This document shows positions 44,633 to 56,871 of a stretch of DNA of 64,000 bases, piece by piece. Position numbers and translations under genes: made by a program. Source of the stretch: Pythium myriotylum (lineage: Eukaryota; Oomycota; Peronosporomycetes; Pythiales; Pythiaceae); contig JALJCQ010000004.1 of assembly GCA_023091665.1 (NCBI GenBank), positions 1,240,001-1,304,000 on the forward strand. The letters are read 5' to 3'. Under the pieces are notes generated by a model. That model was not told the DNA's origin. It saw nothing but the letters and a program-made list of their open reading frames with translations, and searched no databases. Position 1 is the first letter of the stretch, and every line of letters starts with the position of its first letter.

Positions 44633-45041
44633 CGGAGGAGTTCATCCTTCCATTTTTGAAGAGTCCAAGTTGGCGCGAGTCGCAAGAGACGTGCAGCCTG
44701 CGTGTGGTGACGGGCTCACTGCCTCGTCATAATCCAACGATGGGTGACGTCGAGCGCTATTCATCAGACCTCTAGCATTTGATATGAATCCGTCCTAAGA
44801 AACTCCGCGTCGTGAGTGATCGCAGTCCCACAAATCCTTCCTAAGCATATCCTGAAGAAAGCGATTGGATCCGCAATTGCTGGCGGGGCGTTGAGTTCAA
44901 TAGGATCACCTGGCTTTAGAGCCCTCAATGTCACTACCTGACGGATCTCGTGGACCCACAGAATACTGGGGTGGTCCACCGGCCCATTCGCCACCACTCG
45001 GAGATTTCGCCTCAAGTCGGGAAGCAAGCACCAGTGACGCG

Positions 45042-46572
45042 ATGGCTCCACGCAACGAGCCGGTCGACAGCGGTCTCCGTGAGCGCAAGCCCATCAAGGC
45101 CGACGAGGCGCTCGTGTCCAGCGCCCAGGCCGCCACCAAGAGCGGCGAGTTCACCTGGCAGGACGTGGCCAAGCACAACACGCCCAAGAGCTCCTGGGTG
45201 ATCATCCGCGGCGTCGTCTACGACGTGACCGAGTGGGCCGACCGCCACCCGGGCGGCGCCGAGCTCATCCAGCTGCACGCTGGCCGCGAGTGCACGGACA
45301 CGTTCGACTCGTACCATCCGTTCTCGAACCGCGCCGAAAAGATCCTCGCCAAGTACGCCATTGGCAAGCTCGTCGGCCCCACCGAGTTCCCGGTCTACAA
45401 GCCTGACTCGGGCTTCTACAAGGAGTGTGCCAAGCGCGTGAACGAGTACTTCGTCAAGAACAAGCTCGACCCGAAGGCGCCGTTCGCGGCCGTGTGGCGC
45501 ATGGCGATCGTGTTTGCGTTTGCTGCACTCTCGTACGCCGGCATGAACGGCCTGATCCCGGGCAACCAGTACACCATGTACGCCTGGGGTGTGGTCTTCG
45601 GTGTCTGCCAAGCCCTTCCGCTGCTGCACGTGATGCACGACATTTCGCACGCGGCGTGGTCGAACAGCCCGCTCGGTTGGTTCATCGTGGGTCGCGGCGT
45701 CTTCGACTGGTTCGCCGGTGGATGCATGGAGTCGTGGTTGAACCAGCACGTTGTGGGCCACCACATTTACACCAACGTTGCCGGCGCGGACCCGGATCTC
45801 CCGGTCAACTTCAAGAGCGACGTGCGCCGCATCGTGGAGCGCCAGGTGTTGCGTCCGATCTACAAGTTCCAGCACATCTACCTGCCTCCGCTCTACGGTG
45901 TGCTCGCGATCAAGTTCCGTCTCCAGGACTTCTTCGAGACGTTCATCTCGCTCACGAACGGCCCGATCCGCGTCAACCCGCACCCGCTCACGGCCTGGGC
46001 CCACCTCATCCTGGCCAAGGCGTTCTGGGCTTTCTACCGAATCTACATCCCGCTGGTCGTCTTCCAGGTCCAGCCCTCCGTGTTCTGGACAGCTTTTCTC
46101 GCCGCCGAGTTCGTCACGGGCTGGTACCTGGCCTTCAACTTCCAGGTCAGCCACGTCTCGACCGAGTGCGACTACCCGAACGGCGGCCACGTGGGCCCGA
46201 CCATCGAGGACGAGTGGGCGGTGTCGCAGATCAAGTCGAGCGTCGACTACTCGCACGGCTCGGCCTTGATGACGTTCTTCGCTGGCGCGCTCAACTACCA
46301 GATCACGCACCACTTGTTCCCGGGCGTCTCGCAGGTAAGGCCTTTAGAGTCGTCGTCGCTCGCTGGTCACTGGCTGGTCCTTTTCTGACTCGCGCGCTCT
46401 CTGTGAGCAGTACCACTACCCGGCGATCGCGCCGATCATCATGGAGGTGTGCAAGGAGTACAAGATCGAGTACCGCGTGATGCCATCGTTCTGGGTCGCG
46501 CTCCTCGCGCACTTCCGCCACCTCAAGGAGATGGGCGCGCAGGGCAAGCCCGTGAGCGTGCACATGGGCTAG
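45042..46572 (+). CDS. Front-end delta-5 fatty-acid desaturase with cytochrome b5 domain
   Basis: Inserts the delta-5 double bond in C20 acyl chains (dihomo-gamma-linolenate to arachidonate, or the omega-3 counterpart to EPA), by family. Exons 45042-46334 and 46411-46572 give 484 aa. The N-terminal cytochrome b5 domain holds the haem motif WADRHPGGAELI. The three histidine boxes are HDISH, HVVGHH and QITHH, the last with the Gln typical of front-end desaturases. The C-terminus is GKPVSVHMG. The sequence follows the oomycete delta-5 pattern (LLHVMHDISHA, HHIYTNVAGADPDLPVN). Codon use is strongly biased to C and G at third positions, suggesting high expression. The start at 45042 begins MAPRNEPVDS; an upstream in-frame Met at 44928 looks like leader. 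Confidence 0.93.
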
Positions 46573-46721
46573 AGCCGCCGCCTTGGGAAGGATCCCTTCC
46601 CTCTCGCTCCATCCTCTTCATCTTCCCACACGAAGGGTTCCTTTCGTTTAACAGTGAGCTGGTTAGCTGTTAAAGCGGCAATGTACCCTGTTTCTAACTG
46701 ACCTTGCGCCACTTCAACTCG

Positions 46722-49525
46722 ATGAGGGAGCTGCTCCAACGGCCGCAGCTTCATGACGATGATGTCTTGGTCCCGACAGCAGAGAACGAGGGAGATGCGG
46801 CGGCCCAGTCTCAGACGAGCCGACCGCACGACAAGTGGGCCGTCCACGTGCCGCAGCTCCTCGTGTCGACGAACCTCACGCTGGAGAAGTTTCACGCGCT
46901 CAAATGGCGCGAGATCTCGCGGCTCGTGCGTATTCTTCTCTCTCTCTCTGTGAGGACCGTTCGCTCATGCGTGTGCGTGCGACAGTCCAATTTAATATCG
47001 GCACCTTGCTTCCGCCGGGTGCGACTTGCGGGCGACGACCACGCGCTCTACGAAAGCTACTACCGGTCGTTTCCGCACGAGATGGTCTCGAAGGCGAGGT
47101 TCACGGGCGTCACACGCGCCGTGTTTGGCGTGGAAGACAACAGCGGCGTGAAATCGACACTACCAGCACCTGCCGTTGAACTATGTCGTCACCTGGAAAA
47201 GATGCAGTACACGTTCGAGCTCTCAGCTGACAACGTTCTCATGCTCAACTGGCGGTTGCTCCTGGTTGGATTGTAGTGAGTCTGGCTTGCTTTCATCGTG
47301 CTCGTTGACGAAGTCTAACATCCGATTGTCCAAGTGCGTTCCAGCACCCGCTGCAGTCCATGCGTGAACACCTCGCGTGGGGCTTCCGCGTCTTCGGCGG
47401 TGATGGCTTTCTCGACGCTCTCACAGACACGACGACAATTCAAATCAAGGATGCCGCACTTCTGCTGACGCAGTTGATGCGTAACCAAGCCAGCACACGG
47501 CTAGTTTCCGAGCGGTTCCGCCAAGCGCAGGTGTTGCAGCCAACGGGGACGCTTACACCTGCCAATATTCGGCAACGAATGACGACAGCGCGAGTAACCC
47601 ATCGTCACTTCCTAGAGCTCACGGCACTTGCTCCATTGCGTGCACTCTTCGAGAAGGCCACAGACCACACGATCGTGCTGGAGGAGCTAGCGACACCGCT
47701 TTATCGACAACTGGTCTTCAGAACACGAAAAAAAGACTCGGATCGGAAGAAAATCGAGCGACTGCAGTACTTTCACCGCACGAAGCGCCTGCGTCGTGCG
47801 TTTTTCTTGTGGTGTGATACGGCTCGTGTTGTGAAGCGCACGCGCGAGCTTGTAAACGCAGCGTTCAAGCGGTTAGCACGCGTGCAGCGAGCACACGCGT
47901 TCGCCCGCATCAAGAAGTGGGCGATTCATAGCTGGGCTGCAACCGAGATTCAACGCATGGTCCGAGGTATGCTTGGGCGTCGCATTGCCTGGGATAAATG
48001 GATACTTGTGCAGGCAGTGGTCCGAGTGCAAGGCGCATTTCGCATGCGATCGCACTTTGTGCAGTTCATCAAGGATCTGCGTCGCCGTAATCGTGCCGCA
48101 ATCAAAATTCAGCGTGTCTACCGAGGCCGCGTAGGTCGAATCAAAGCAAAAAGCCTCCTCATGGAGCTGTACTACCGCGAGTTAGAATTGATTGATCGGG
48201 ACCGTCAACAATTCCGTGAATTTGTGCTGAAAGAGATGGGTAAGCGCATCGATCGGTTTCTCGTAATGGTAATTCAGCGCCGAAAAAAGCACCGGGCAGC
48301 CCAGGCAGCTCTTGAGCGTGAACGAGTAGAGCAGGAGATGCTTGAGGTCGCATCAGAAGCTACCAGACTAATCCGTCGCCACAAGCAAGAGGTCACAGCT
48401 AAGTACGACAAACTGCGCGAGAACTACGAGTACAGGCTGCGTCGAAAGCAAATCGACGGGGCAGAGAGAAACAAGGTCATTCGTCTCCGTCGACAACGAC
48501 AGTGGGACGCGTTCAAGGCCGAGCGTGACGAGATGAAAGAGCGTCGTAAAAGGGAATCAGCGGATGCGTACAACGATCTCAAGGCACGGTGGGATGCGAT
48601 GATTTTGGAACGAGTCAAGCGTAAGCAACTTTTCATTGCTCAAGTGATGGAGCTTGAAGAGCCTGGCGAATGGAAGTCGTTGCAGAAGCAGCTGCGAGGG
48701 TTGGTGGCAGATCGAGAAAAGCAACTCCAAGCCAAATACAGACAGTCACAGGTTGTGGTTCCAAAGCAAGAAGTGCGGGAACGAGCCAAACTCGAAGTAA
48801 TTGATAATGAAGTCGAGAAAGAACGACAAACCGCAGAGGCCGAGTGGCTCCAAGCTGAAGCTGACTTCCTGTATGACGTGGAATTGAAAGAGGAGGCTCG
48901 CATGGTAAGATGCAATAGTCTCATGAGCTGCACTCTATCTAATGTCTACCCTTCCATAGACAGAGGAAAAACTCCTGGAACATAAAAAGCGAGAGAAAAG
49001 TGCAGTTCTCGTGCAATCTGCGTTCCGAATGTTTGCGGCGAGGAAGCGACTGAAACTTGAGATTCGTCAGTGCTTTGTCAAAGAGTTCAATGTCATGACA
49101 CAGTTACCCATGTACCGTAATACGAACGTGGATGAACCTCCATCCGTGCGCAAACCTTACGGACTTGGATCTGATGACATCTCATACCCAGACCAGTGGG
49201 TGCTTATTGATGACGAGGTTGTAGGTAAGCAATGCTGGATCTGCCTGAAAAGTCAAAACTTGAATCAACACTGGGCACTATCACTCCAGGGCAGCCATTT
49301 TTCTTCCATCCCGAAACCATTCGTCAGAGCTGGGAGGTACCAGACGAATGCCAGAGCTGCGAGAAATGTGCGAGATTGGATCGTGTGTCTTTTGCTGCGT
49401 ATTGGAATACGGAGGAGGACACATATCTTTGCGAGGGTTGTTTTGATCTCGATCGGAAGCGCAACAGCGAGCTCAACTTGGATGTATACTATCCTTATGA
49501 CGGGTCAAAGCGAGGAGGCTACTGA
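46722..49525 (+). CDS. IQ-motif coiled-coil protein with C-terminal WW-like and Cys-rich module
   Basis: Multi-exon; the largest exon runs about 47330-48903. The N-terminus (TLEKFHALKWREISRL, DDHALYESYYRSFPHEM) is helical, with LSADNVLMLNWRLLLVGL resembling a small EF-hand-like region. The middle holds IQ motifs (ATEIQRMVRGMLGRRIAW, AIKIQRVYRGRVGRIKAK, VLVQSAFRMFAARKRLK) and a very long charged coiled coil. The C-terminus has PGQPFFFHPETIRQSWEVP, a WW-like strand, followed by CQSCEKCARLDR and YLCEGCFDLDRKR, a possible zinc-binding pair. Calmodulin binding and cytoskeletal or ciliary role are inference. Intron at 46926 onward is CT-rich. Confidence 0.75.
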
Positions 49526-49820
49526 TAACAATCGCAGCCAAGCGGCTACCCGGTGTAACATGATATCTTCGGACTGATGCGATCACAAGACCCCGGAACA
49601 ATGTATAAAACATAGACTGATCACGACTAAATGAAGCCTTCCATGTGTTCTGGAAACAAGGCAAATCCAATGTTGAGTGCAAAGACATCACCGAGAACGC
49701 GACAAATAACTTACCAATCCCACTGGAGGGCGGGCTGAGAATCCTAGAATCCCGGTCCCTAAAACGTCGCAAACAAAAAATATGATGGTACAGGTACACG
49801 ACCTAGGTTCCAGCTATCAC

Positions 49821-52800
49821 TTACTGCTTGGCTTTCTGGGCCGCGACCGCTGCCATTTTCTTTGCCTTCAAAGATTCCACAGTTGGGCGATCCCACTGAG
49901 TCAGCTTCAGTGTTGGATTACAATAGTAGACTTTTCCCTTCGACCTTGACAACCGGGCTTCCCAGCCTGGTGGCAATGGGGTTTCAGGCATTGAGTCCAA
50001 ATTGAAAGCCTCGTTGATGCTGGTTCTGGGGCTAGTTGTTGGCGCCAGCGAGGCCCTAAAGTCGCCATTTTCATTGTTGTACTTCCCCTTCACAGCAGAG
50101 ATCTTTCCCTTTAGGCTGGACATCGCGTTACTCATAGCACCAACCCCCGAGATCAACGATAATCTACCACCAGTCTCGGATGACGAGCCTTGCGTGGATG
50201 CACCGTCTGAGTATCGATCATCCGCAGGGTTGGGATCAGTCGATCCACCCCAGAACTTCGCTCGAGAAATGCGTTGTGCTGACTGTTTCAAAAACTGCGC
50301 GGTATCCGCAGACTTTTGCGCCAGTGATGACTGTACGGCTTGAGATATATCATCAGCACCAGTAATTGAGTCGAGTAGAGCTCCGCCACCATTACTGTTG
50401 TTATTGCTCTTGCCAGAGTCCTTCTTGGATCCAAGTGTGCGGAAAAGTGATCGTCGCTTCTCACCGCCAGATTTCTGGTTGCCCCCATTTTCCATCGCCG
50501 TGGCGAGTTGGTCCTTGAGCTTGCTACACTCCTTTTCGACACTTGCAATTTTCTTATCCTTTTCTCGAATGACGTCTTCCAGCTGACGAATCTTGACGTG
50601 GAAGTTTGCCGCTACTATTTCTTTCTCGCTCTTGAGCTTGTCGTAATCATTGCGCAGGGTTGACGTTGAAAGCTTGTACTCCTCATTCTCCCTCCGAAGT
50701 CTGTAAACCTCCTCTTGGAGTTGGCTCATGATACCATCAGCGTCTTGCATCCACACATGAGCAGATGATGGAGCTCTCTGGTTACGCAACGGGGCAATCT
50801 CTTCTTGTATCATGCTACTGCGAAGGTTCGAGTCTCGTTCATATTGGAGTTGCTCGTTGCGTAACTGCTCCTCTTGAAGTCGCTCCTGCAGTTTCTGCAG
50901 TTGGTATGCCATGTCATCTTGTTGCTTCTTCTCTTGTAGAGCCTTGACAAACTTCGCTCGGTTAAACCGCATTCGGACAAGGGACTGAACACGGATGACG
51001 CTATCGCGTTTGGATCTGAACTGTTTCCGCTTGACAAAACCACGGATGTGACGCTGGATGACGATAGCTTTCTGGTTGCGCTTTGCGTTGTGAGCAACAC
51101 GGCGGTCACGGATGCCTCTCCAGTGGGCTTGGAGAGTTCTCACTGCCTTGCGGAAGGTGTGATAACGATTCATAGCGAGGACACACCGAGCAACTGACTG
51201 CAAAAAGTAGGAGGAAAGAGTTTAGTGTGCAAACCCGAGATTTTGCGAACGATCTTGTTTTGCACTCACCTGAAGTGTGATGATGGCCTCCCTTTTGCGA
51301 AAGTAAAGGAGTCGAACATGGTAGCCACGCATAATGTGCTGTAGTTTGCGAGCCTGGGAATCCAGACGTGTAGCCTTTCTCTCTTCCATACCTTCGAGAA
51401 CGCCAAATCTGAAGTAGACCTTGGTCCGACCGCTCTGATACTCTTCTGGAGACTTATATCCCATGTTTGCCATCAGCTGCTTGCAGCGTTCTGTAAGTGA
51501 CATTTCTGTCTTCGGGGCGAATATCCAAAACTTGTTGAGCAGTTCCTCTAGTGACAGCCGATTCGGATATGCAACTCGAGAAATGCGGATGGCTTCGATA
51601 ACACCAGCACACCGTAATTGGGAAACGACCATAGAATGCTCGAGCATTGTTGAACTCTTGCGCTGATTTGGTTTGATACATCGCACGTAATGCACTTTCG
51701 TCTGGCGAATGTTCACCATGAGCTCGTTGAGATTATCTTTGAACTGGGTCCCCACATTCGCGACAGTGAGCGCTCCACCTGTGGCCCGACCACCTCGCGC
51801 TTTTGAAGGCGGAGCTGGCGCGGAAGCCTCATCGCTCTTGAACAAATCTGAGACAAACGTCTTTGACGAGGCACGCATCAAATCAGAAAGATCTGGCAGT
51901 AGCGCGTCCTTGTGCTTATCTAGAAATCCAATGGATTCGTACGTCACGGCGCCAGCATAATGCTTGATCGTAAACTGAGTCCGAGACGTGCGTGGAAATT
52001 CGATGACATGTTTGTCCTCTTTGTGGATCGACGTGAGTTTGGAGACTAATGACTCGTCATTCCCTTTCGGTCGCATAACCTCGTCGTTGAGCAGCGAGAT
52101 GATTCCCAGCCGATCTTCAATGATCGCAATCACTTCCTGATTGTCGGCGAACTCAATGTGACTCCAGACAATTCCCTCTGCTTCGTATTCTTGTTGCACA
52201 GTCTTAAAAACGTCCTGGGTAAATTTCTGCTGCAGTTTCTCGTTCGCGTAGTTAATACAGAACTGCTCAAAAGAGTTATGCTTGAAGTGCTCGAAACCGA
52301 AAATATCAAGGATACCAACTTGACGAGCCGAGCGCTGATCATTGGAGAGCGAACCGTTGATTCTTACCACCAGCCAGTCGAATAGCTTCGAGTAGATCGC
52401 TTTCGCTAGCGCATCCCGGCACTCTTCGGCCTGGTCTTTTTTCAAGAAAGCAGTTACGATCTCGTTTGAAACAGAGATCTTTCGCGAACATAATGCCGTC
52501 TCAAGTTGTGCTAATGAAACGCCAAGTAGCTTTGTTGTAGCCTCAGCACTCAGATCATTGGGTGCGATAATAGACTCTTCATCGTTCTTCGGCTTGGCCT
52601 GGATGTTCACTTCACCTAAGTGTAAGATACCGGCGATGACCTGAAAGAGAACTTGCTGTTCATCAATCCCCAAACCAATGAGGCTCAGGGCCTTTTTCGT
52701 CCGTTCGAAATGCTTCGCGTCCGAGATACCTTCGATAAAAATCTGCTCATTTCTGCCGGTGTACGAGTATGTCTTCTTAGGCTGTAGCATCCAGTCTGGG

Positions 52801-53693
52801 TTCTCGTCACCAGACTCGAGCACTTGATAGAAAATGTGGTAGTTTCGTTCGGGGTGTTCATGAGAGATCACGCGAGTCTTCTCAAGCAGGTAGGTGCGAC
52901 ACTTCGCACCCACTAGTGTGCCCTTACGATCGAATTGAAGCTGAGTGAACTTGCCGAAGCGCGAACTGTTATCGTTGCGCACCGTCTTCGCGTTACCAAA
53001 TGATTCCAGCAGAGGGTTGACTTCGATGATCTTCTTGATGGTCGAGTCATTAAGACCACCGGCGATTGATGCCAGGTGATTCATAAGGATTTTGGTGGTT
53101 TCCGTCTTGCCTGCACCGGACTCCCCGCTCACGAGAATCGACTGGTTACGGTCGAAGCGCTTCATGTCGTTGTAGGAGGCCACAGACGTTGCGTAGACAT
53201 GCGGCGGAAGCTCATCCTTGGGTTTGGTCAGGTACTCGGTGTGAAGCTCTTCGGAATAGAGCTCGGGTAGTCTCTGGTAGGGATTCACCGCGATACAGAT
53301 GTCGCCCGTGTACGTGTACGGCAGCTTTTGGAGGAAGCGGTCCTTGACGTTGTAGAGAATCGCCGGTTCGTGGAGATAGTTGAGCGCGATCATGTCGTCG
53401 ATGCCGGTGGGGCCCAAGTTTTCATTCTGGAGGGGCAGCGCGTCGAGCTGGAGCTTGGCGAACTGCGTCTTGGTCGCGCGGTCATTGAAGTCGATCACGC
53501 GGTCTTGCTCGGTCGCTGCGCCGGTCTCGACCTGCTGGGCGTCGACCACGGGCACGCTGACGCGCACGTGGTAGATCTTGTCGGTCTTGGCCGGGTTCTC
53601 GTGCTTGTCCTCGCGGAGGATGCGCGCGGGCAGCCAGACGAACTGGTCGTCGGGCACGTAGCACTTGACGCCCAGGGGCTCGCTCGCGGCCAT
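49821..53693 (-). CDS. Myosin heavy chain with IQ, coiled coil and C-terminal WW domain
   Basis: Exons 53693-51270 and 51197-49821 encode 1266 aa. The motor domain (residues about 60-740) contains the P-loop GESGAGKTETTK, switch I (NDNSSRFGKF), switch II (DIFGFEHF) and the actin-site and SH regions (HYVRCIKPN, LRCAGVIEAIRIS). IQ motifs follow (LQHIMRGYHVRL, LQAHWRGIRDRR, IQRHIRGFVKRK, VQSLVRMRFNRA), then a coiled coil and a Ser-rich region. The last 45 residues hold a WW domain, PPGWEARLSRSKGKVYYCNP followed by QWDRP. Actin-based transport or anchoring; the WW tail should bind Pro-rich partners. Divergent with COG5 over 211 bp. Confidence 0.93.
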
Positions 53694-53904
53694 GGCGTCG
53701 CCCGAGTCGGTTTCCGTTGGGGAGTGGAGTGATCTTGGAGGGGAAACAGACGAGCGCCGTCGTCACGGCTTCACTTCAACCCGTACTGGACCCGCCGGAA
53801 GTATACGCGCCCAGTCAGTTACCTACTGCCAAAAACCGGTAGGAGATCGGTGGTGAACGGTATGTAGTGACCGAACCGCATCAGGATCCGCGAGGCGCAG
53901 CAGG
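53694..53904. promoter_or_regulatory. Bidirectional promoter, myosin / COG5
   Basis: Only 211 bp separate the two divergent start codons, so a shared or overlapping promoter is expected. No specific element could be named with confidence. Confidence 0.5.
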
Positions 53905-56708
53905 ATGGAGGCGGTCGCCAAGGAGCTGCGGAAGGATGGTACGTGGGGCTCAGGCGCCGACGGCGGCACGCAGGAGGTGCTCACGTGTGTGGTGCAGCTC
54001 AGCTGGGCGTGTTTATGTGCCCGGACTGCAACGTGAGCGCGATCGCGAGCGAGATCGTCGCCAAGGACTCGGCGGCCACGACCAGCGCCTCGGCAGACCA
54101 CGCGCGCCAGCGCACGCTCAGCCTCTCGGCGCAGGACGCGGCGGCCGGCGCGAGCAGCCACTCGGAGCAGTTCATCCGGCGCATCGACGACGCCGTGCGT
54201 CAGATCGACCGCGTGATCACGGACCATGTCAGCGAGCACCACAGCGCGCTGCTCGCCCGCGTGGGCTCCGTGGATGGCCTGCAGGACGAGATCGCAGGCG
54301 TTCAGTCCTCTGTGCAGCACGTCAAGCACGCCGTGTACGAGCTCGAGGCGACAGTGAGACAACACCACGACAAGCTCGCGAGCGACATTCGCAAGCACCG
54401 TAATGTCGAGCAATGCGGCGAACTGTTGCGCCGGCTCCTACGATTCCATCAACTATCGGAACGCGTGGTAGCTAGCGGTGTGAACGGGGCATCCCCAGCA
54501 AAAGATCGGCATCAACACCATCATCAGATGAATAGCGAGATGGTCTCGACAGCGATGGCGATCCGGGAAATCGAAGCACTTACGTCTGATCCACAGTTCG
54601 AGGATTTGACAGTCGTTCGCCAGGCAATGCCCAGCATCCGCCGAGTTGCCATGACGATCCGCCGCGACGTGCGGAATTGCCTCATGAGTGGTATCCAGAG
54701 GTTGAGTCAAGCCGACATTGGAGATGCGCTCCAGATCCTTTTCTGTCTTGGCTCATTGAGCGATACTGTTCAGACAGCTGTAAACGATGTAATCCAGGAT
54801 GTGGAGCGGAAATGCGGTGCAGCGATTGCTGAAGAGATGCTGGTAAGCCGCACTGTGGCTGCTCCTGGGAGCAATGGAGGGGCGGCAAATCCCGGTCAAG
54901 AAGCGGTCACAGTACAAAAGGCTGACGTATGGAAAGCTATTCATGATGTTTTCGACTGCCTCCGTACGCATGCACTTCAAGTTTGGAATCTTCAACGAGT
55001 GCTTGCTAAGATGACCGATGCTGTGTCTGGTCGAAATTATCTGGAGATGGTCATTCAAGATGACGAACCTACTCTGTTCTCAACGTTTTGGGAAGTCAGC
55101 AGTGCGATCGTTCGCGAGTTATTCTCATCTACTCTAGAGTATCGTGCTGCTGTCAAGATGGTGCTCATTGCATCGTATCCACGCATGCGTGACGAAGCCA
55201 ATCGCGTGCTCGATGAGTTGCACGTGGCGACATCACCAAAGGGGGATGAAACTGCGCTCGGTGCGCTTGATGGGGCCGGTGGCGATCGAGTTTGTCGTGG
55301 GGATGCGTTACGGCCCATTGGAGACGCCGAATCGGAGCGCAAACAGTTACTGGAAGCTTTGGGTCCGCTCGGTGATGCCTTCATGGAGCGGTCATTCCGC
55401 CGGCTATCGAACCCTATCCAAATGATGTTCCCACAAAGCTCGAACTTTCACACGTCACCTCCAAGTAGAAGCGACATGCAAACCTTGGCTCGCACAGTTT
55501 ATGCAGAACTTGACCAAGCTGGAAGAGACCCTGTTCTGTTGGAACAAATCATTCAGCAAGTACGGAAATCGTCAGACCTTTTCTGCAGCAACTCGTTGAA
55601 GATCATGAACACAGGAAAGGCCGCAACAGCAGTCACGCCTTCTTGTGGACGAACTGCTTCGCAGGCCCACAATGTTGCGTTGTTGAACGCGTTACAACAG
55701 CTGGATGAGATGGTGGGCGAAGTGGAAACGCGCTTAGCCTCCACTGTACGATCTTCATCAACATCATCTCAGGATCAATTCCTGCCTGGCCAATCAAGTA
55801 TTTCGTTGCAAAAGCATATTCGAGCACTCATTGAGAGAGAGGTGGTCCCGAGTCACGTTCAAATTCGCAACCTGCAGAACACGATCCTCGGGCAGTACTT
55901 GCAGGCGCTCGCAGCATTACTCGAGGGTGTGTTCTCACGAATGCATGATGAATCGTTCGCAGATCTCCCAAAAAGTGGGAACGGCCGATCACAATCAGCA
56001 ACTGCCCCAACAGGTGGTTCACGTTACATGGCGGATTTCAACTCTACCTTCGGAGTAATTGTAGAAGATCATTTACGTCGGCTTCCATCGGCACCCTGCG
56101 TTACAGAGTGCCTACGTGACTTCGTTTCCCGTGTGATGTCGGTGTTTATTCGGCACGCATCATTGTTGCGTCCGCTTGAAGAGAACGGCAAGCTTCGGTT
56201 AGCTAATGATATGGCCCAATTGGAGCTGCGTCTCGAGAGTGTCGTACCTTTGCGATCGCTCGGTGCTTGTTACGAAGAACTTCGCGCTTTCCGCCACATG
56301 ATGTTCCTGGACAGCAGCAAGATTGTACGGGACAGCATGGTTGACAAGATTCGGCCAAGCAATGTATGGCATCATCTTATCACTCGCGCGCCTATTGAAC
56401 TCCAGCTTCCGCATCAACTCAAGCGTTGGAGCGCTGCCAAGTATGTTGAGTGGATGAACACAAGCGCGTGCTCGTCTACAGAACAGTTCTCGTTTGCAAA
56501 CCTTCCGCTCGGCCACCCCGCGTTGAAAGACCCAAAATACTCGATTGCGGCTGAGAAGGAGGTGTGGAAGGAAGTGGTAAAATGTCTCGATGCATTTGCT
56601 CAGCGCCTCAGCGCGGTCCCAGAAGCAGAAGTTAGTCCAATTTATGAGCTCCTTCAAGACTCCGGGTCGATTTTGCTGGCTGGGTACGAGCTAGTGGTCT
56701 TCAAATAG
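53905..56708 (+). CDS. COG5: Conserved oligomeric Golgi complex subunit 5
   Basis: Tethering-complex subunit for retrograde vesicles at the Golgi. Exon 1, 53905-53938, joins exon 2, 53998-56708, in phase 1, giving 914 aa. Although the plus strand is open further upstream of the ATG in another frame, the join yields MEAVAKELRKD followed by AQLGVFMCP and then IASEIV, the usual COG5 N-terminal order. Next come the family helices IRRIDDAVRQIDRVITDHV, ECGELLRRLLRFHQL-like VEQCGELLRRLLRFHQLSER, WNLQRVLAKMTDAVSGRNYL and EALGPLGDAFMERSFRRLSN with PIQMMFP. C-terminal end IYELLQDSGSILLAGYELVV. Single long exon otherwise. Confidence 0.88.
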
Positions 56709-56871
56709 ACAAGGTTCACGCTCACTGTTGTGGTTAACTAGCACTGCTTTGAATTCTTCTATTGATGCTTCGCCACCTTTCGTCGCCTCTTGGAAAGCAG
56801 TGTTGATGGAGCTTCCCAGCGCGATTCGCCCGTGCGGATATTGTGATAGAATACGCGCTTAAGTAGAGGGT

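Noticed and set aside
45012..46313. 433-codon open frame on the minus strand
   Set aside because: It is the antisense of the desaturase; composition (Arg/His/Val/Glu-rich, no domains) fits a shadow caused by strong third-position C/G bias.
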